This document shows, piece after piece, positions 24,183 through 34,928 of a stretch of 64,000 nt of DNA; within the stretch, counting starts at the first letter, position 1, and every line of letters begins with the position of its first letter. The DNA is taken from the NCBI RefSeq assembly GCF_030269925.1, contig NC_085109.1, positions 1,550,001 through 1,614,000 on the forward strand, written 5' to 3'. The notes beneath the pieces were generated by a model. It was not told the origin of the DNA. It did not search any database and saw only the letters and a list, made by a program, of their open reading frames with translations. The DNA comes from Bombyx mori (taxonomy: Eukaryota > Arthropoda > Insecta > Lepidoptera > Bombycidae). The position numbers and the translations under genes were made by a program.

Positions 24183-24767
24183 TGAAGTCGTCGTGACCTG
24201 TAAGATAAGACGTCCGCTGCGTTCGTGTCTGGCGATGCGGCGGTGTTCGGGTTCCGCTGGCGGATGCAGGTTTTTCCGGTGAAGTGCGTGCTTGACAAGT
24301 GTTCGCGGTTGGCTTCCTCAGTGTGGGAGTAACATCGTGTAAGAGAGGTGGAACCCGTAAAATTGTAGTTTGCGTGGTGGCTGGTAAGATTTGTTGCGGT
24401 AAGAAGTTTGCATGGTGGTAAAATGTCTTGTGAGTCTGCACAGGTAGCCGGAGGTGAGACTTCCGCGGTCGCGGCCCACCCAGTCCGCGAGAACCGGGCA
24501 GATCGCCTCGACGGTACGGAGGCCGGCCGACGGGTCCGCCAAACGACGAGATCACGCCTCCAGCACGGACTGCCGATATTGGAGCCCCCGCGCTCCGGCT
24601 GCACTTGCGCTAGGGTGCGCCGCCTCGTAGGAGACTGTGCTGTGGCAGGTCCAACCAGAGACGTCAACGTGTGTTCCAGAGCTTCAGTGTGTTACAGATA
24701 AGTGGTTTTGGCTTCCCCTTTATGTTCCATTCAAGGTCAGAATGTAGTCTCAAAAAAAAAAAAAAAA
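24183..24767 (+). mobile_element. Chimeric Bm1-like SINE with foreign GC-rich 3' half
   Basis: The first ~260 bp follow the Bm1 head: GAAGTCGTCGTGACCTGTAA, a B-box-like GGTGTTCGGGTTCC, then AACATCGTGTAAGAGAGG and TGTCTTGTGAGTCTGCACAG. At about 24447 Bm1 similarity stops. A GC-rich ~280-bp stretch of unknown origin follows, ending in a clean 15-A tail at 24752-24767. Open frames on both strands here are a by-product of high GC. The poly-A end suggests that the chimera was retrotransposed as a unit. Confidence 0.6.
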
Positions 24768-24825
24768 CATAGTAATTTATTCAATGGTAAGCGGTTTCAT
24801 GAACAAGTCACTCTTTGATCTGAAA

Positions 24826-25170
24826 GTAACTCGGACCAATCATGGCAAGAGCAGTTAGGGGATATTCAACTCGCCCTTAATAGTACACGTTGTCGAGTAA
24901 CAGGGTTTACTCCAATAGAATAGATGTTTACCGTTCAGGGTAGTTCACTTGAAATATCTAAGTTTCAACAGAGTGATAATCCCTCTAGATTAGATCTTGA
25001 TTTAGCACGGTCGAAGGCCTGCGAAAACAAAAACAAAAAAAAAAACAAAAATGGGCACAAACAGAAGCTTGGTTTAGTCGAGGCAAAGCTAAAGTCAAAC
25101 TCTTTTCCGCTGGGGGTTTTGTTTTCGTAAATTAGACCGAAAATATAAAGGTCCCTTCAACATTACAGCA
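24826..25170 (+). pseudogene. Integrase fragment of Ty3/gypsy type
   Basis: The frame gives DQSWQEQLGDIQLALNSTRC, then TGFTPIE followed by a stop. This is the stretch after the integrase catalytic core in gypsy-like elements (WxxxLxxIQxALN...GxTPxE). About 80 codons later a KLDRKYKGPFNIT segment, the GPF/Y-type module, is cut by the LINE fragment at 25171. The stop codon and an A-rich run at about 25027-25050 show that it is dead. Confidence 0.65.
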
Positions 25171-25577
25171 CCCCGAATCCTGATCACGCAGGAGCAAGTC
25201 ACCGTCGTCGCCTTAGACACGTCCTTACGGATCCACCAGATCCAATAACTCTTGCATTAGATACCTTCAGCTCTAACACTAGGAGCAGGCTGAGGAACCC
25301 CGGTAACCGTACTCATCGAACTCTACAAAGAGGTCGACGTGCAACCTAACCCATGCATCAGCCCACTGAGTTTCTCGCCGGATCTTCTCAGTGGGTCACG
25401 ATTCCGATCCGGTAGTAGATTCATTCGCGAAGCAATTGCTCTTGAGTTGTTAGGTCTCCTTCGGAGGCACTCGGGCAGTTGTTAGCAAATCCCACCCCTC
25501 TTGGCTGAGCCTTTGCTCGCCCACCCGTCCCGGTGAAGCGGGAAAGGCCTCCGGACCACCAGTAATCTTTCAATCAT
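25171..25577 (+). mobile_element. 5'-truncated copy of the Jockey-like LINE
   Basis: Colinear with 39360-39765 of the intact LINE. It includes the last ~55 codons of ORF2, the stop, the 3'UTR with CCCACTGAG (25362-25370) / CTCAGTGGG (25387-25395), and the terminal TTTCAATCAT. No poly-A follows, unlike the intact copy, and I see no convincing target duplication. It interrupts the integrase C-terminal module of the host LTR element. Confidence 0.85.
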
Positions 25578-25582
25578 CTGCA

Positions 25583-25823
25583 GTTTTGGAAAACGATAGG
25601 TATAAGTTGAGACATGTAAATGGTTCTAGTGTACAAAGTTTCCCATGAAAACTTACGCGAAGTACCTCGAGGCCCGTCAGGCCTACTAGAAATTTCTGAA
25701 AATTATAGTGACGATGACGTGACGGCGTACACAGATGGGTTAAGTAATCTTGTTCATGAAACTGATCTTAATGATGACGACTCTATCACTGACAATAGAA
25801 GCGACATTTTTGTCCGCAAATAG
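25583..25823 (+). pseudogene. C-terminal end of the LTR element's pol, decayed
   Basis: Resumes after the LINE with LENDRYKLRHVNGSS. In another frame it gives a 67-residue stretch containing VSHENLREVPRGPSGL and an acidic NYSDDDVTAYTDGL, ending at a stop at 25821. Frame change and position fit the end of a gypsy integrase, but no catalytic residue is involved, so the call rests on context. Confidence 0.4.
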
Positions 25824-25879
25824 CGATACAGCAAACATAGTCTGCGGGTAGTGATACAATGTCTGTAAGCTCAGGCACC

Positions 25880-26350
25880 TTTTTTTTTTTTTTTTTTTTT
25901 TTTTTTATTGCTTAGCTGTGTGGACGAGCTCACAGCCCACCTGATGTTAAGTGGTTACTGGAGCCCATAGACATCTACAACGTAAATGCGCCACACACCT
26001 TGAGATATATAGTTCTAAGGTCTCAGTATAGTCACAACGGCTGCCCCACCCTTCAAACCGAAACGCATTACTGCTTCACGGCAGAAATAGGCGGGGCGGT
26101 GGTACCTACCCGTGCGGACTCACAAGAGGTCCTACCACCAGTAATTACGCAAATTATAATTTTGCGGGTTTCATTTTTATTACACGATGTTATTCCTTCA
26201 CCGTGGAAGTCAATCGTGAACATTTGTTGAGTACGTATTTCATTAGAAAAATTGGTACCCGCCTGCGGGATTCGAACACCGGTGCATCGCTTCAACACGA
26301 ATGCACCGGACGTCTTATCCGTTAGGCCACGACGACTTCAAAACGACGAC
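25880..26350 (-). mobile_element. Bm1 SINE, full-length, young
   Basis: Uninterrupted poly-T of 26 at 25880, near-consensus body, and a tRNA-like head at its right end (B-box-like GGTGTTCGAATCCC and A-box-like GTGGCCTAACGGATAAGACG on the minus strand). CTCAGG at 25870-25875 and 26351-26356 is a probable target duplication, with mismatches beyond six bases. Confidence 0.92.
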
Positions 26351-26499
26351 CTCAGGTGCAGGTGTTGGAAATGTAGAAAACGATGGTCGGGCTCGCACTA
26401 TTTCTGAAGAAATTCCGTATAAATGTTCTGGTTTAAGAGATGTTTTAACAAACGCTACCGTGCACGCAGATTAAAAAAAAAAAAAAGAGAAAAAAAAAA

Positions 26500-26830
26500 A
26501 AAAAGAAATTGTAAGTCATTGAAGGGTGTATCCGGTCCAATGACTTGGCTAAAGGGATGTTAATCCGGACTAGCAAAAAAAAAAAAAAAAAAAGAGAAAA
26601 AAAAATGTAGGTCGTTGAAGGGTGTATCCGGTCCAACGACTTGGCTAAAGGGATGTTGATCCGGACTAGCAAAGAATAAAAAAAAAAAAAGAGAAAAAAA
26701 AAAAAAAGAAAAAAAAAGTGTGAAGTCATTGAAGGGTCTGTCCGGTCCAATGGCTTGGCTATAGGGATTTTCATCCGGACTAGCCACAACAATTTGCTAC
26801 AGGGATTGCGATCCGGTCTAGCATTATCCG
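26500..26830 (+). repeat. Minisatellite, three to four ~95-110-bp units
   Basis: Each unit has TTGAAGGGTGTATCCGGTCC, then ACTTGGCTAAAGGGATGTT, then ATCCGGACTAGC, separated by purine-only A/G runs (26473-26508, 26575-26605, 26675-26716). Units start near 26509, 26606 and 26718, with a partial fourth to about 26830. Minus-strand open frames over it are low-complexity Phe/Leu artefacts. It lies before the 3' LTR. Confidence 0.8.
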
Positions 26831-27118
26831 GTCCAGTTCGAAAAACTGAAGGGATAACAATTCCGATTTAAGTTAAAAGGGACATACTTACATACCTGAA
26901 GAGATTTAAATGAACTGGCCCAGGTATGTAAGCAGTCAGTATTTATAGCCAGTATAGGATTTTCTGAAGAATTATGCGAACCGAACCGTATTAGATTGTT
27001 AATATCATAGACCACGTTTTAAGTTGCATCCGTTAATGTCAGGATGAACGAATACGCTTATTGTCTACAGAACAACCATAAAAAGGCGCACGAGGACGAG
27101 CGCATGTCAGTATGGCCG

Positions 27119-27481
27119 TGACGGCGTTAACAATATTTCTAATAAACATCACGTGCAACAGGCGTGACTCACACAAGCCGGGTGCGCCGGCCGTGTCGTT
27201 CCACTCGTGCAACAGAAGTGACTCATAAGCCAGCTGCGCCGGCTAGTATAAAAAGGCGGTGCGTGCCTTGCGAGAAACATTCGTTGGACTGCGCTTGCCT
27301 GGTGCACTTACTATGTTCTTGTTACGTTGTGTGATTCAGTGACTGTTGTACGTACTGGTTAAAGTTGGACAAGTGTTAAAGTGAATTGTTACGATAACAT
27401 ATTGTTGATTAAATCAGGAATCAAAAAGTGACATCGTTTTACTTGGTGTTCAACAAGATAATGTCTACCCTCAAGCTTACA
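27119..27481 (+). repeat. 3' LTR (363 bp)
   Basis: Reads as base-for-base identical with 23243-23605. It is followed by TGTA, the target duplication. Confidence 0.9.
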
Positions 27482-27489
27482 TGTACATA

Positions 27490-27990
27490 GTATCATTGAA
27501 ATATACTTAACATTAACAAAACCAATCAAATAAAAAATATACATTTATTAAAAGTAGCTATCAGTTGAATACATTTCAAATATTCCATTCCACTGATACC
27601 TACTTCGAACCAACCATTATTATTACTAATATTATTTAGTCCGCAAGTGAACCATGGTACAATGGTTCAAGTACCGACAGTCATAACGGTCTGTTAATGC
27701 CTTCAGGATGCTGTTAGGGCTGACCCGGACCCGGCCAATCAGGGATGTGCATCTTTTCCGCATGGTCGTAAAGAAACAGTAGACTCGTGCCTCGGCGAAC
27801 ATTCCCGACGCGCTACAGAACCGAGGCAGCCCCAACAACACCCTGAACGCATTGTTGTATTGGACGCGTAAGGCACTGTACTGCTTTTGACTATAGAACA
27901 CCCACAGGCTGCACGTATAGAAGGACGTACAAAACGCTCTAAATAGAGTGATTTTGACATCCCGCGAACACCAATTTTAATGTCCTGAGT
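27490..27990 (-). mobile_element. LINE reverse transcriptase C-terminal fragment and 3'UTR
   Basis: The minus strand encodes NNAFRVLLGLPRFCSASGMF and AEARVYCFFTTMRKRCTSLI, a conserved C-terminal signature of a group of lepidopteran LINEs downstream of the RT domain. It then runs to a stop near 27632 and an AT-rich 3'UTR to about 27490. The upstream coding part is missing. Exact clade not determined. Confidence 0.65.
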
Positions 27991-29392
27991 CCCCTAGAAA
28001 GACTTCACTATAGCACTCTTTACATTTAGATAACAAACTTACAGTACGTACCCAGTTAATTATCTTTACATTATCTGTGGTTTCTGCCACAGTTATACCA
28101 TTCGCTTGAAGAACTTAATTTACTGCGTAAATACGGTATCTGCTTTTGTAACACCCCACGACACCAATGTATTTTTGGGAATAACTAGTGTCATCGTATC
28201 TGACCCTATTGCATCCCATTGGTAATCGATACAACACATTAAAATTATAATGCTTCACGTCCGGCTATTTTCAAATACCATGATATGATCAGATCATCGG
28301 TACGGACGCCTACACCACTGTCGCTGGGACGAAAAAACTTAATTTAAAGTAATGGGTTTAATCGAATCGTAATAGTATTTCTTTTAGCTCAACCTCTCCA
28401 ATAACATTCCGATGAACTGGAGATTTTAAGTTACGTTTCAAATTTTTATAGCCGAGAAATGCAGATGAAGCAGCAGTAGCCGGTGAGTTGTGACAGTCGC
28501 TTGTGGGCATAGGCATTCCAGACAGTTGACTTCTTTTGTTGTAGATGAGTAGATGTATGCAGCATACGGCCCAAATAATGTTAAATGATTACCGAAGATT
28601 TCTCAGTTATTCTATCGTTCATACTGGAACGCATATATGCTTACAATACCAGTAAATGAGTTTTTTTGGTAGGTATTTTTTTTAAACAAGATCCCTAATA
28701 TCTCTTTCGTTCATGAACAGGAAATAGATAAAAAAAAATTAAATTAACTGTTATCTGTGCTCATGATTTCTGCGAAGACATTGACGCAACACGAGTACAC
28801 GGGAGGTTAACCATTAAAGGAGAAGAGTTATTGTGAGAGTTAGAATTAAAAAATCGTTTATATCTAATTCGAATAAGGCCATTTATAGACGTTGGTTTTA
28901 GAAATAATGGAATTTGCAAATCATCTCGTGATGCCCACAGCTTAAACCAGCGCTAATATACCAGGTGCGCAGAAAGATACCCAGCTACAGCAATAAAAAA
29001 ACTTTACAAGTATTAGTTTAGGTTCTTTTCTAACAAATAACATCTGTCCTATGAGTAAAATGATGTCATGTCCCTGTGTAAAATGAATAAACTTCAGGAC
29101 TTCCATGAGTAGCTTTATTGTTTACTGTTGGTTGGGCGTATTGCGAGTCCGTAAAAGTACCACTTATCTTGAAAAGTGAGATAGGCAGGTGTTGTATAAC
29201 ACTAAACGTTTAAGACTGCCATCTTATCTCTCTAGGTTAGTGGATTCCGGTAATCACTTAATATCGCAGTAAAGCTTGAGCGTAACTATTTAAAATATAA
29301 AATCCAAAATTTAAAACAAAACTTTTTATTACCACCTAAAGATCTCTGCGTTTGCAATTTTAATTTACGAACTTATATCTTATATCTATCGA
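27991..29392. other. No gene recognised
   Basis: No recognisable coding or repeat content beyond AT-rich sequence. Confidence 0.45.
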
Positions 29393-29509
29393 AAGAACTT
29401 ATATCTCAAGGTGGGTGGCGCATTTACGTTGTAGATGTCTATGGGCTCCAGTAACCATTTAACACCAGGTGTGCTCTGAGCTGGTACACCCATCTAAGCA
29501 ATAAAAAAA
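29393..29509 (+). mobile_element. Bm1 SINE 3' fragment
   Basis: Only the last ~110 bp, from AACTTATATCTCAAGGTGGG to AGCAATAAAAAAAA, with a few changes. Confidence 0.85.
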
Positions 29510-30329
29510 AGATTACGAACATTATTAGCCGAAAGCCTAAATTGGAATATCGATAGATAAATTCATAAATGTTTTAGTATTCCATACTAGGCTATCTAGT
29601 AGTTTCAGTACTAGTATGTTTCTTATTAGGTACAACCGAATTGAAATACTTACAATACTACAATAATGCAATACTTACAATATTCCGTACAAGGTTCAAT
29701 CAATCACGAGGTTTCAATCAGTTAACAATACATTGGTCGCGTTTCTAAGCTTTTTGGTACCCACGTAAGAGTATAAAATAGGCAAAAGGTTCTTTCTGTG
29801 CGTGCATTCTCTGTCACAATGGAGGTCTAACGAAAGGATTAGGTCCGGTGTCGGATTTGGTTAATGAGAGCCCTTTGTGGGTCGCCTCCGCGGCACCGAA
29901 CCAACGGAAATAATTTATTTAAACCGTGACCAATTGTAATTTCCATATATTTTTTTAAATTTATAACGTGCCATAGGTTTGTTTAGTATCGCCTACGCTA
30001 TTTAATCGCTTTAAAAAACTGGTCGAGAAGTTACGTCGTTGTACGACTTGAATTCTATTTTTTTTTATTAATTTATAATGTCAATCAAACAGGCTCATAA
30101 AATCAAACCAAAAGGAAAACTAATTTCAAATTTCTATTCAATATTATATTGTGTGAATGATTTGTCTTTGAACGAATTAAACTGTATTGAATAAGCAACA
30201 TTATAGGTGATATACTAACAAATGTTTGTTTTCGTATCGACGAATCAACAACGGTTTATTTTAATGTCGCCAATTTACAGATTCAAAGTCAATTGGTGGC
30301 TGACGTCTCTAAAAGAGTGAATAATCGAT
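29510..30329. other. No gene recognised
   Basis: AT-rich sequence without interpretable features. Confidence 0.45.
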
Positions 30330-30540
30330 GTGCAACCTAGCTCATAGACAGAACATAAGGCCGATTTTCTGGCTGGATCTTCTCAGTGGGTCGCGATTCC
30401 GATTCGGTGGTAGCTTCAGGGAAGCGCTGCTCTTGCTAAGGCTAGTATTAGCAATTACTCTTAGGTTGAGCCCGTGAGCTCACCAGTCTAAACGTAGCTG
30501 TAATAACCCCTTAAACTGCCAGTGATTAAGTGGGCAAAAA
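30330..30540 (+). mobile_element. LINE 3'UTR tail, diverged
   Basis: Recognisable from ACCTAGCTCATAGACAGAAC through CTGGATCTTCTCAGTGGG and GATTCGGTGGTAG to TGAGCTCACC and a terminal A run. The left hairpin arm is mutated, and several positions of the second pairing differ. Confidence 0.7.
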
Positions 30541-30995
30541 AGTAAATCTAATTTTTCCAATACTTTACTATGGCTAAAGTACCTATGTTCGTCTGCGTCC
30601 ACGAGTCGCGATAGACCACACCTCAGGTGCCTTGTACTACACTGGCGCCTGCCGTCAATCAACTTGATCGACGTGCAGTATATACCACACTTAAAACATC
30701 TGTACGGATCAGAACGTTTGAACTTTACCATATTTTATGCTGTATGTTAATAACGTTTATTTCGTTTCACTCAGCAATGAATCATTACGCAGGATCAAAG
30801 ACTTTTCTTCTGCTTTCCCTGCAATGCAGAGCAATGAACCGTTTGAAATCTTAGTAAAATAAATATTACACTAATGAGACGAAAGACGTGTGAAAGTAGT
30901 TAAGAATTATTACGAAATGTTGATACAAACAGTTTAAGTGCCGCTTAAAATTACATGAAAGTACTTCTTGTGGTTTATTTTTAGTGTAAAAGGGT

Positions 30996-31216
30996 TAACG
31001 AGCTCACGACCCACCTGGTGTAAAGTGGTGATCAGAGCTCATAGATTATGATGTGAATGCCGTCACCCAGCCTGCGACATGACCTCAAAGACTCAATAGT
31101 GTTGTACAACGGATGACTCGTCCTTTAAACGGAAACGCATGACTGTTTCCGACAGAAATAGGCAGGATGGTGGTACCTGAGCGTGCGAGCTTGCAATACG
31201 CCCCTATACCACAGTA
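30996..31216 (-). mobile_element. Bm1 SINE, old
   Basis: Minus-strand body with ACGAGCTCACGACCCACCTG and ACAGAAATAGGCAGGATGGT. Strongly diverged; poly-T lost. Confidence 0.7.
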
Positions 31217-31317
31217 ACAGTTAATGCCGGTTGATCATCGCAGTGCGTTTCTATAATCCTCAGAGAACGTAGACAGATGCCTATTGGCCGATGAATTTCT
31301 CCATCTTTCATCATACC

Positions 31318-31395
31318 CACGAAAGCGCATCACCACCCGAAATGATGACCACAACCATTCTGCCAAGAGTGCAAACGACTGAGAAGAATTCTAGG
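31318..31395 (+). mobile_element. LINE tail fragment
   Basis: CGCATCACCACCCGAAATGA and CTGCCAAGAGTG match the end of the old LINE at 2522-2997 and continue with CGACTGAGAAGAA, a common terminus of that family. Confidence 0.55.
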
Positions 31396-31451
31396 GCGAC
31401 ACGTCACACAGCAAAATTCTCTCACATTATCTTAGATCAGTTTGCGAAATT

Positions 31452-31660
31452 ACTGGTGGTAGGACCTCTTGTGAGTCCGCACGGGTAGGTACCACAACTT
31501 CGCCTATTTCTGCCGTGAAGCAGTAATGCGTTTCGGTTTGAAGGATGGGGTAGCCATTGTAACTATACTGAGCCCTTAGAACTTATATCTCAAGGTGGGT
31601 AGCGGAATGACGTTGTAGATGTCGTCGCTTACGTTGTAGATCTAAGCAATAGAAAAAAAA
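31452..31660 (+). mobile_element. Bm1 SINE, 5'-truncated with internal deletion
   Basis: Starts ACTGGTGGTAGGACC. About 50 bp of the 3' part are missing and replaced by a repeated 'cttacgttgtagat' stretch before AAGCAATAGAAAA. Confidence 0.85.
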
Positions 31661-33853
31661 TCTTTGTAAAGTATTTTGAGTACATCTAATAATACTAATA
31701 AACGAATCCTCATAGCGTGGCACTTCCTACCAGATAGCATTACCTATTTAAGTTTAAATCCTGGAAACGTTACCTTACGCATCGTTTGATAACATTTAAA
31801 ATTATTTAAACACTATTATTTTAGTCACGTCTTCTAAGTCTACTTACGGAGTCTTTTCAATTAGGATTATTAACTGCTACACCTACTTTGTACTCGGGTA
31901 GCGTTCGCATCAATTAATTATCTCTATCGATAAATAATTTGCCCATTAAGATCTACCCACTTGTCTGATTTCCACACCAATTAAACCAAATAAAAATCCA
32001 TATTGCGTGAAAGTCAAAAGCCATAAAAGAACCAAACCCAATCCGACCGTAACAAATATTGCAAATCGTAAACATAACTTTACGATTCGAGCCTTAGGCG
32101 CCCAGGGTAGGGCAACACAAAAACTTTTAGTCTGAAATGAATTTTAACATACCCACCAACACGCGTTAATGTTACTACTACTCTTTCAACATACAAAAAC
32201 CTTAACTCGGTAGAAACAGTGAGCTATAAAATACCAACTACATATATACTATATATAAACGTCTGAAGTACTAAGCTTATGAGCAAATTTCAGTCAAAAT
32301 TATAACAGAGGTCAATAGGCAGTTAAAAAAAGTCTAAATGGACAACCCCTTGTATATTCAATAGTCTTTATCGAATAAAAAAAGCTCTATTTTCAAATAT
32401 CAAATAAATGAACGCACGACAATTCATAAACTTTATTTCATTGATCGTAACCGTTAAAAGCGGTACAAACATCGGGACCTACAATTTCCGGTACTGATAA
32501 ATGAAAAAAGCGTGTTCGATGCCATAAACGAAAGCGCCGCCCAATATTTACTAACATTGTAGAATTGTCCCGAAAACAAAATGCATAATTAACATGAGAC
32601 ATTTTTTTTTTTAAGTGGCTAATTTAAAATTCCAATTTCGAATGGCATTTCCGGTAATAGACACAATTTCGTGTCTATGGTGCATCTATTATATAAATTG
32701 ATAAACAAGAAAAGCGTTTTGCATAATTAATAGCCTTTTAACAGAACAGAAGTTTTTTATTGTGGATCGACATTGTTGTGGCGAACGATTTTGAAATAAA
32801 ACTTAATGTTTACGACTGGAAGAACCATACCAATCATTTTATACTGTTATACTGGCATTTCCAGGTACAAAACTAAACAAAAATATATTCAAAACTATTG
32901 AATTTTTATTTCGTCAATATCGCTTGATGCTGTGAGATTTTTTTATCTTTTGGCGCAGATGGCCAGACTACCCCCGTAACTTGTGTTCAGGACTTAGGAG
33001 CTCATGTTTCTAACATTGGTTTTAATCTTCAAGAGATACATCGATTATTTTAAGACAAAAACAACAGCTGTTATTGCTGGCTTGATAGCAGAGCTTAGTA
33101 CGTAAACATCCACAAATAAATTCTATTACGAAACTATTAAACAAGGTAAACACACCTGATTAAGGTTGATTAGATAACAAACAAGACGTATCAGGTATTA
33201 AATGCTAGGATTAATAGAAATATTGTCGTGCTTAACACATGACAGTTACAAAACATGTTTATAATTTATACGCTTTAGCGCCTTCGGTTTTATTAGCGTT
33301 TAATGCCAAAAATAGCAGCAATCAAAATTAGGTGCGCTCCACCTCGAAATCTCAGACATTTCTCGTTTAGTAACAAAAACGATATTCATTCGTATTGTTG
33401 GTGTAAAAACACGCGTTCTGAGGGCTGTGCGCAGCGAATATGATTTATATCGGGCAGATCTTTTTGGTGCAGCCGCGATATACTAATATCAGCTTTATAT
33501 CTACATAGTTAGGGGCGTAGTTAACCGACGACGTGTGTATGTTAAGTAGAACGTGCAAGGCGCCAGGAGGCCGCGTTTTTTTCAACAGATATTTTATTTT
33601 ATAATGCGATGTGGGATCTGAATACAGATTGATGTGAGGAACAGGTAGAAAAATGTGATCAAGCGTTGTCTATTGAGAAGTCTCCTTGCTAAGGTACAGA
33701 ATTAAGTTAACATAACAAAATCTGTGGAGCTTTTGTTTTATGAAACAGATATAGGATATTATGAAAGTACACATCATCATCATCATAAATATAAACACGA
33801 AAATTTCGATGTTTCTAGACTTGAGCATTGATATTTTATATTTTCTAATGTAA
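31661..33853. other. No gene recognised
   Basis: About 2.2 kb of AT-rich DNA without recognisable coding region or repeat; a short CAT microsatellite lies near 33772-33785. Confidence 0.45.
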
Positions 33854-33858
33854 CGGAG

Positions 33859-34041
33859 TGTAGGGACACGTAAGCGCTTGCGCATGCAGTTATTGCATTA
33901 CACCGCACCAGTTGCCCGGCGCCGGTCTTTATGTAAACACATGTACCATCTTACGGAATAAACGGTGTTTTCATTACTGTGTATTAGTTCTTTATTACTG
34001 AAGTCACAATTGGTAACAACATCTACAGTAGTGATCCAAAA
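33859..34041 (+). repeat. 5' LTR (183 bp)
   Basis: Starts TGTAGGGACACG and ends GATCCAAAA. Identical over its full length to 43071-43253 by direct reading. It contains a GGAATAAACGG motif at about 33956 that could serve in 3' end formation, and no canonical TATA box. The last bases are ambiguous by two or three because the target site also carries A residues. Confidence 0.9.
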
Positions 34042-34042
34042 G

Positions 34043-34060
34043 TGGTGACCCCGACGTGAT
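34043..34060 (+). other. Primer binding site for tRNA-Trp
   Basis: TGGTGACCCCGACGTGAT is the complement of the 3' end of insect tRNA-Trp (…ATCACGTCGGGGTCA plus CCA). It starts one base after the LTR. tRNA-Trp priming is known for CsRn1-clade elements such as Kabuki. Confidence 0.85.
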
Positions 34061-34088
34061 TTATATGAAACGAAAATTGTGATTAATA

Positions 34089-34928
34089 ATGACGACACCA
34101 GGAGTTTCGGCAACTCAACTAGCATTATCGCAGACTTCAGCGGACATTATGGCGATCTCGCTATCGACACGTATACCAGAATTTTGGACAGAGCAACCAA
34201 GAGCATGGTACATTAGGATCGAGTCTATACTCGCCCCACAGAAACTTGGGGATGAAGTTAAATTTGACATTGTCGTATCGAAATTACCAAAAGAAGTCAT
34301 TATTCAACTAACGGATTTTCTAGCTAAGCCACCGGACACAGGAAAATTTCTGGCGTTAAAAACGAAATTATTATCAACATTTGAGGAGTCCAAAAGTCGA
34401 CAAATTGAAAGACTCATAGGAGAGATGGAACTAGGAGATCAAAAACCTTCTCAGCTATTGCGCCGCATGAGAGAGTTAGCCAGAGATAAAGTACCGGACG
34501 ACACCCTGCGAGTGTTATGGCAAGGTCACTTACCTACAACATTGAGGGCAATCCTTACAGTCACTGAAACAAAAGATTTAGACAACCTCGCCATGATTGC
34601 GGATAATGTTGCGGAGGCCACGCGAGTTAACCACATCTCTGAGGTCGTTAATCAGCAAACCTCGAATATGGAACGACCATCAACAAGCGACACGTCTTTA
34701 ATTTTAGCGGAAATAGCAAAATTAAGCGTCAGAATGACTAACATGGAGCAGTCACGATCCAGACAAAACTACTTTGATCGTAACCGTGATAGAAGTGGCT
34801 CACGATCTTCATCAAGACGCCGTACCCCACAGAACCCCAACTGGTTATGTTACTACCATTACAAGTTCCGTCAGAATGCTCAGAAATGCGTCCAACCATG
34901 TGCATGGAAACCAAGTTCGGAAAACTAG
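34089..34928 (+). CDS. gag: Gag polyprotein of the CsRn1/Kabuki-like element
   Basis: This 279-residue structural protein would package element RNA in cytoplasmic particles. Residues ~25-200 form a capsid-type domain, with signature stretches [17 protein letters not shown] and [17 protein letters not shown]. Residues ~235-255 are Ser/Arg-rich, and [18 protein letters not shown] near residues 256-273 is the C-H-C-C zinc finger that sets CsRn1-clade Gags apart from the usual CCHC. The start is the first ATG after the primer site. The stop (34926-34928) lies inside the pol frame, which is -1 relative to gag over at least 82 bases, so pol was probably made by -1 frameshifting; GGAAAAC just before the stop is an imperfect slippery candidate. 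The frame is open, so this gag could still be made. Confidence 0.85.
   Translation: MTTPGVSATQLALSQTSADIMAISLSTRIPEFWTEQPRAWYIRIESILAPQKLGDEVKFDIVVSKLPKEVIIQLTDFLAKPPDTGKFLALKTKLLSTFEESKSRQIERLIGEMELGDQKPSQLLRRMRELARDKVPDDTLRVLWQGHLPTTLRAILTVTETKDLDNLAMIADNVAEATRVNHISEVVNQQTSNMERPSTSDTSLILAEIAKLSVRMTNMEQSRSRQNYFDRNRDRSGSRSSSRRRTPQNPNWLCYYHYKFRQNAQKCVQPCAWKPSSEN

Larger units (their letters stand above)
23243..27481 (+). mobile_element. LTR retrotransposon with ruined interior and nested cargo
   Basis: Two 363-bp direct repeats, identical as far as I can read, bound this element. It is flanked by the 4-bp duplication TGTA (23239-23242 and 27482-27485). Traces of an integrase-like coding region (about 24826-25168 and 25583-25823) suggest a Ty3/gypsy origin. 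There is no recognisable gag, protease or RT. The interior holds a chimeric SINE (24183-24767), a LINE 3' fragment (25171-25577), a full Bm1 (25880-26350) and a minisatellite (26500-26830). Identical LTRs around such a decayed interior suggest the composite itself moved recently in trans; see findings. Confidence 0.85.

Noticed and set aside
24067..24667. Overlapping 162- and 189-codon minus-strand frames
   Set aside because: They cross the Bm1-like head antisense and a GC-rich stretch; no domain. They result from high GC and few stops.
26445..26792. 115-codon minus-strand frame rich in Phe/Leu
   Set aside because: Translation of A/G runs in the minisatellite; low complexity.
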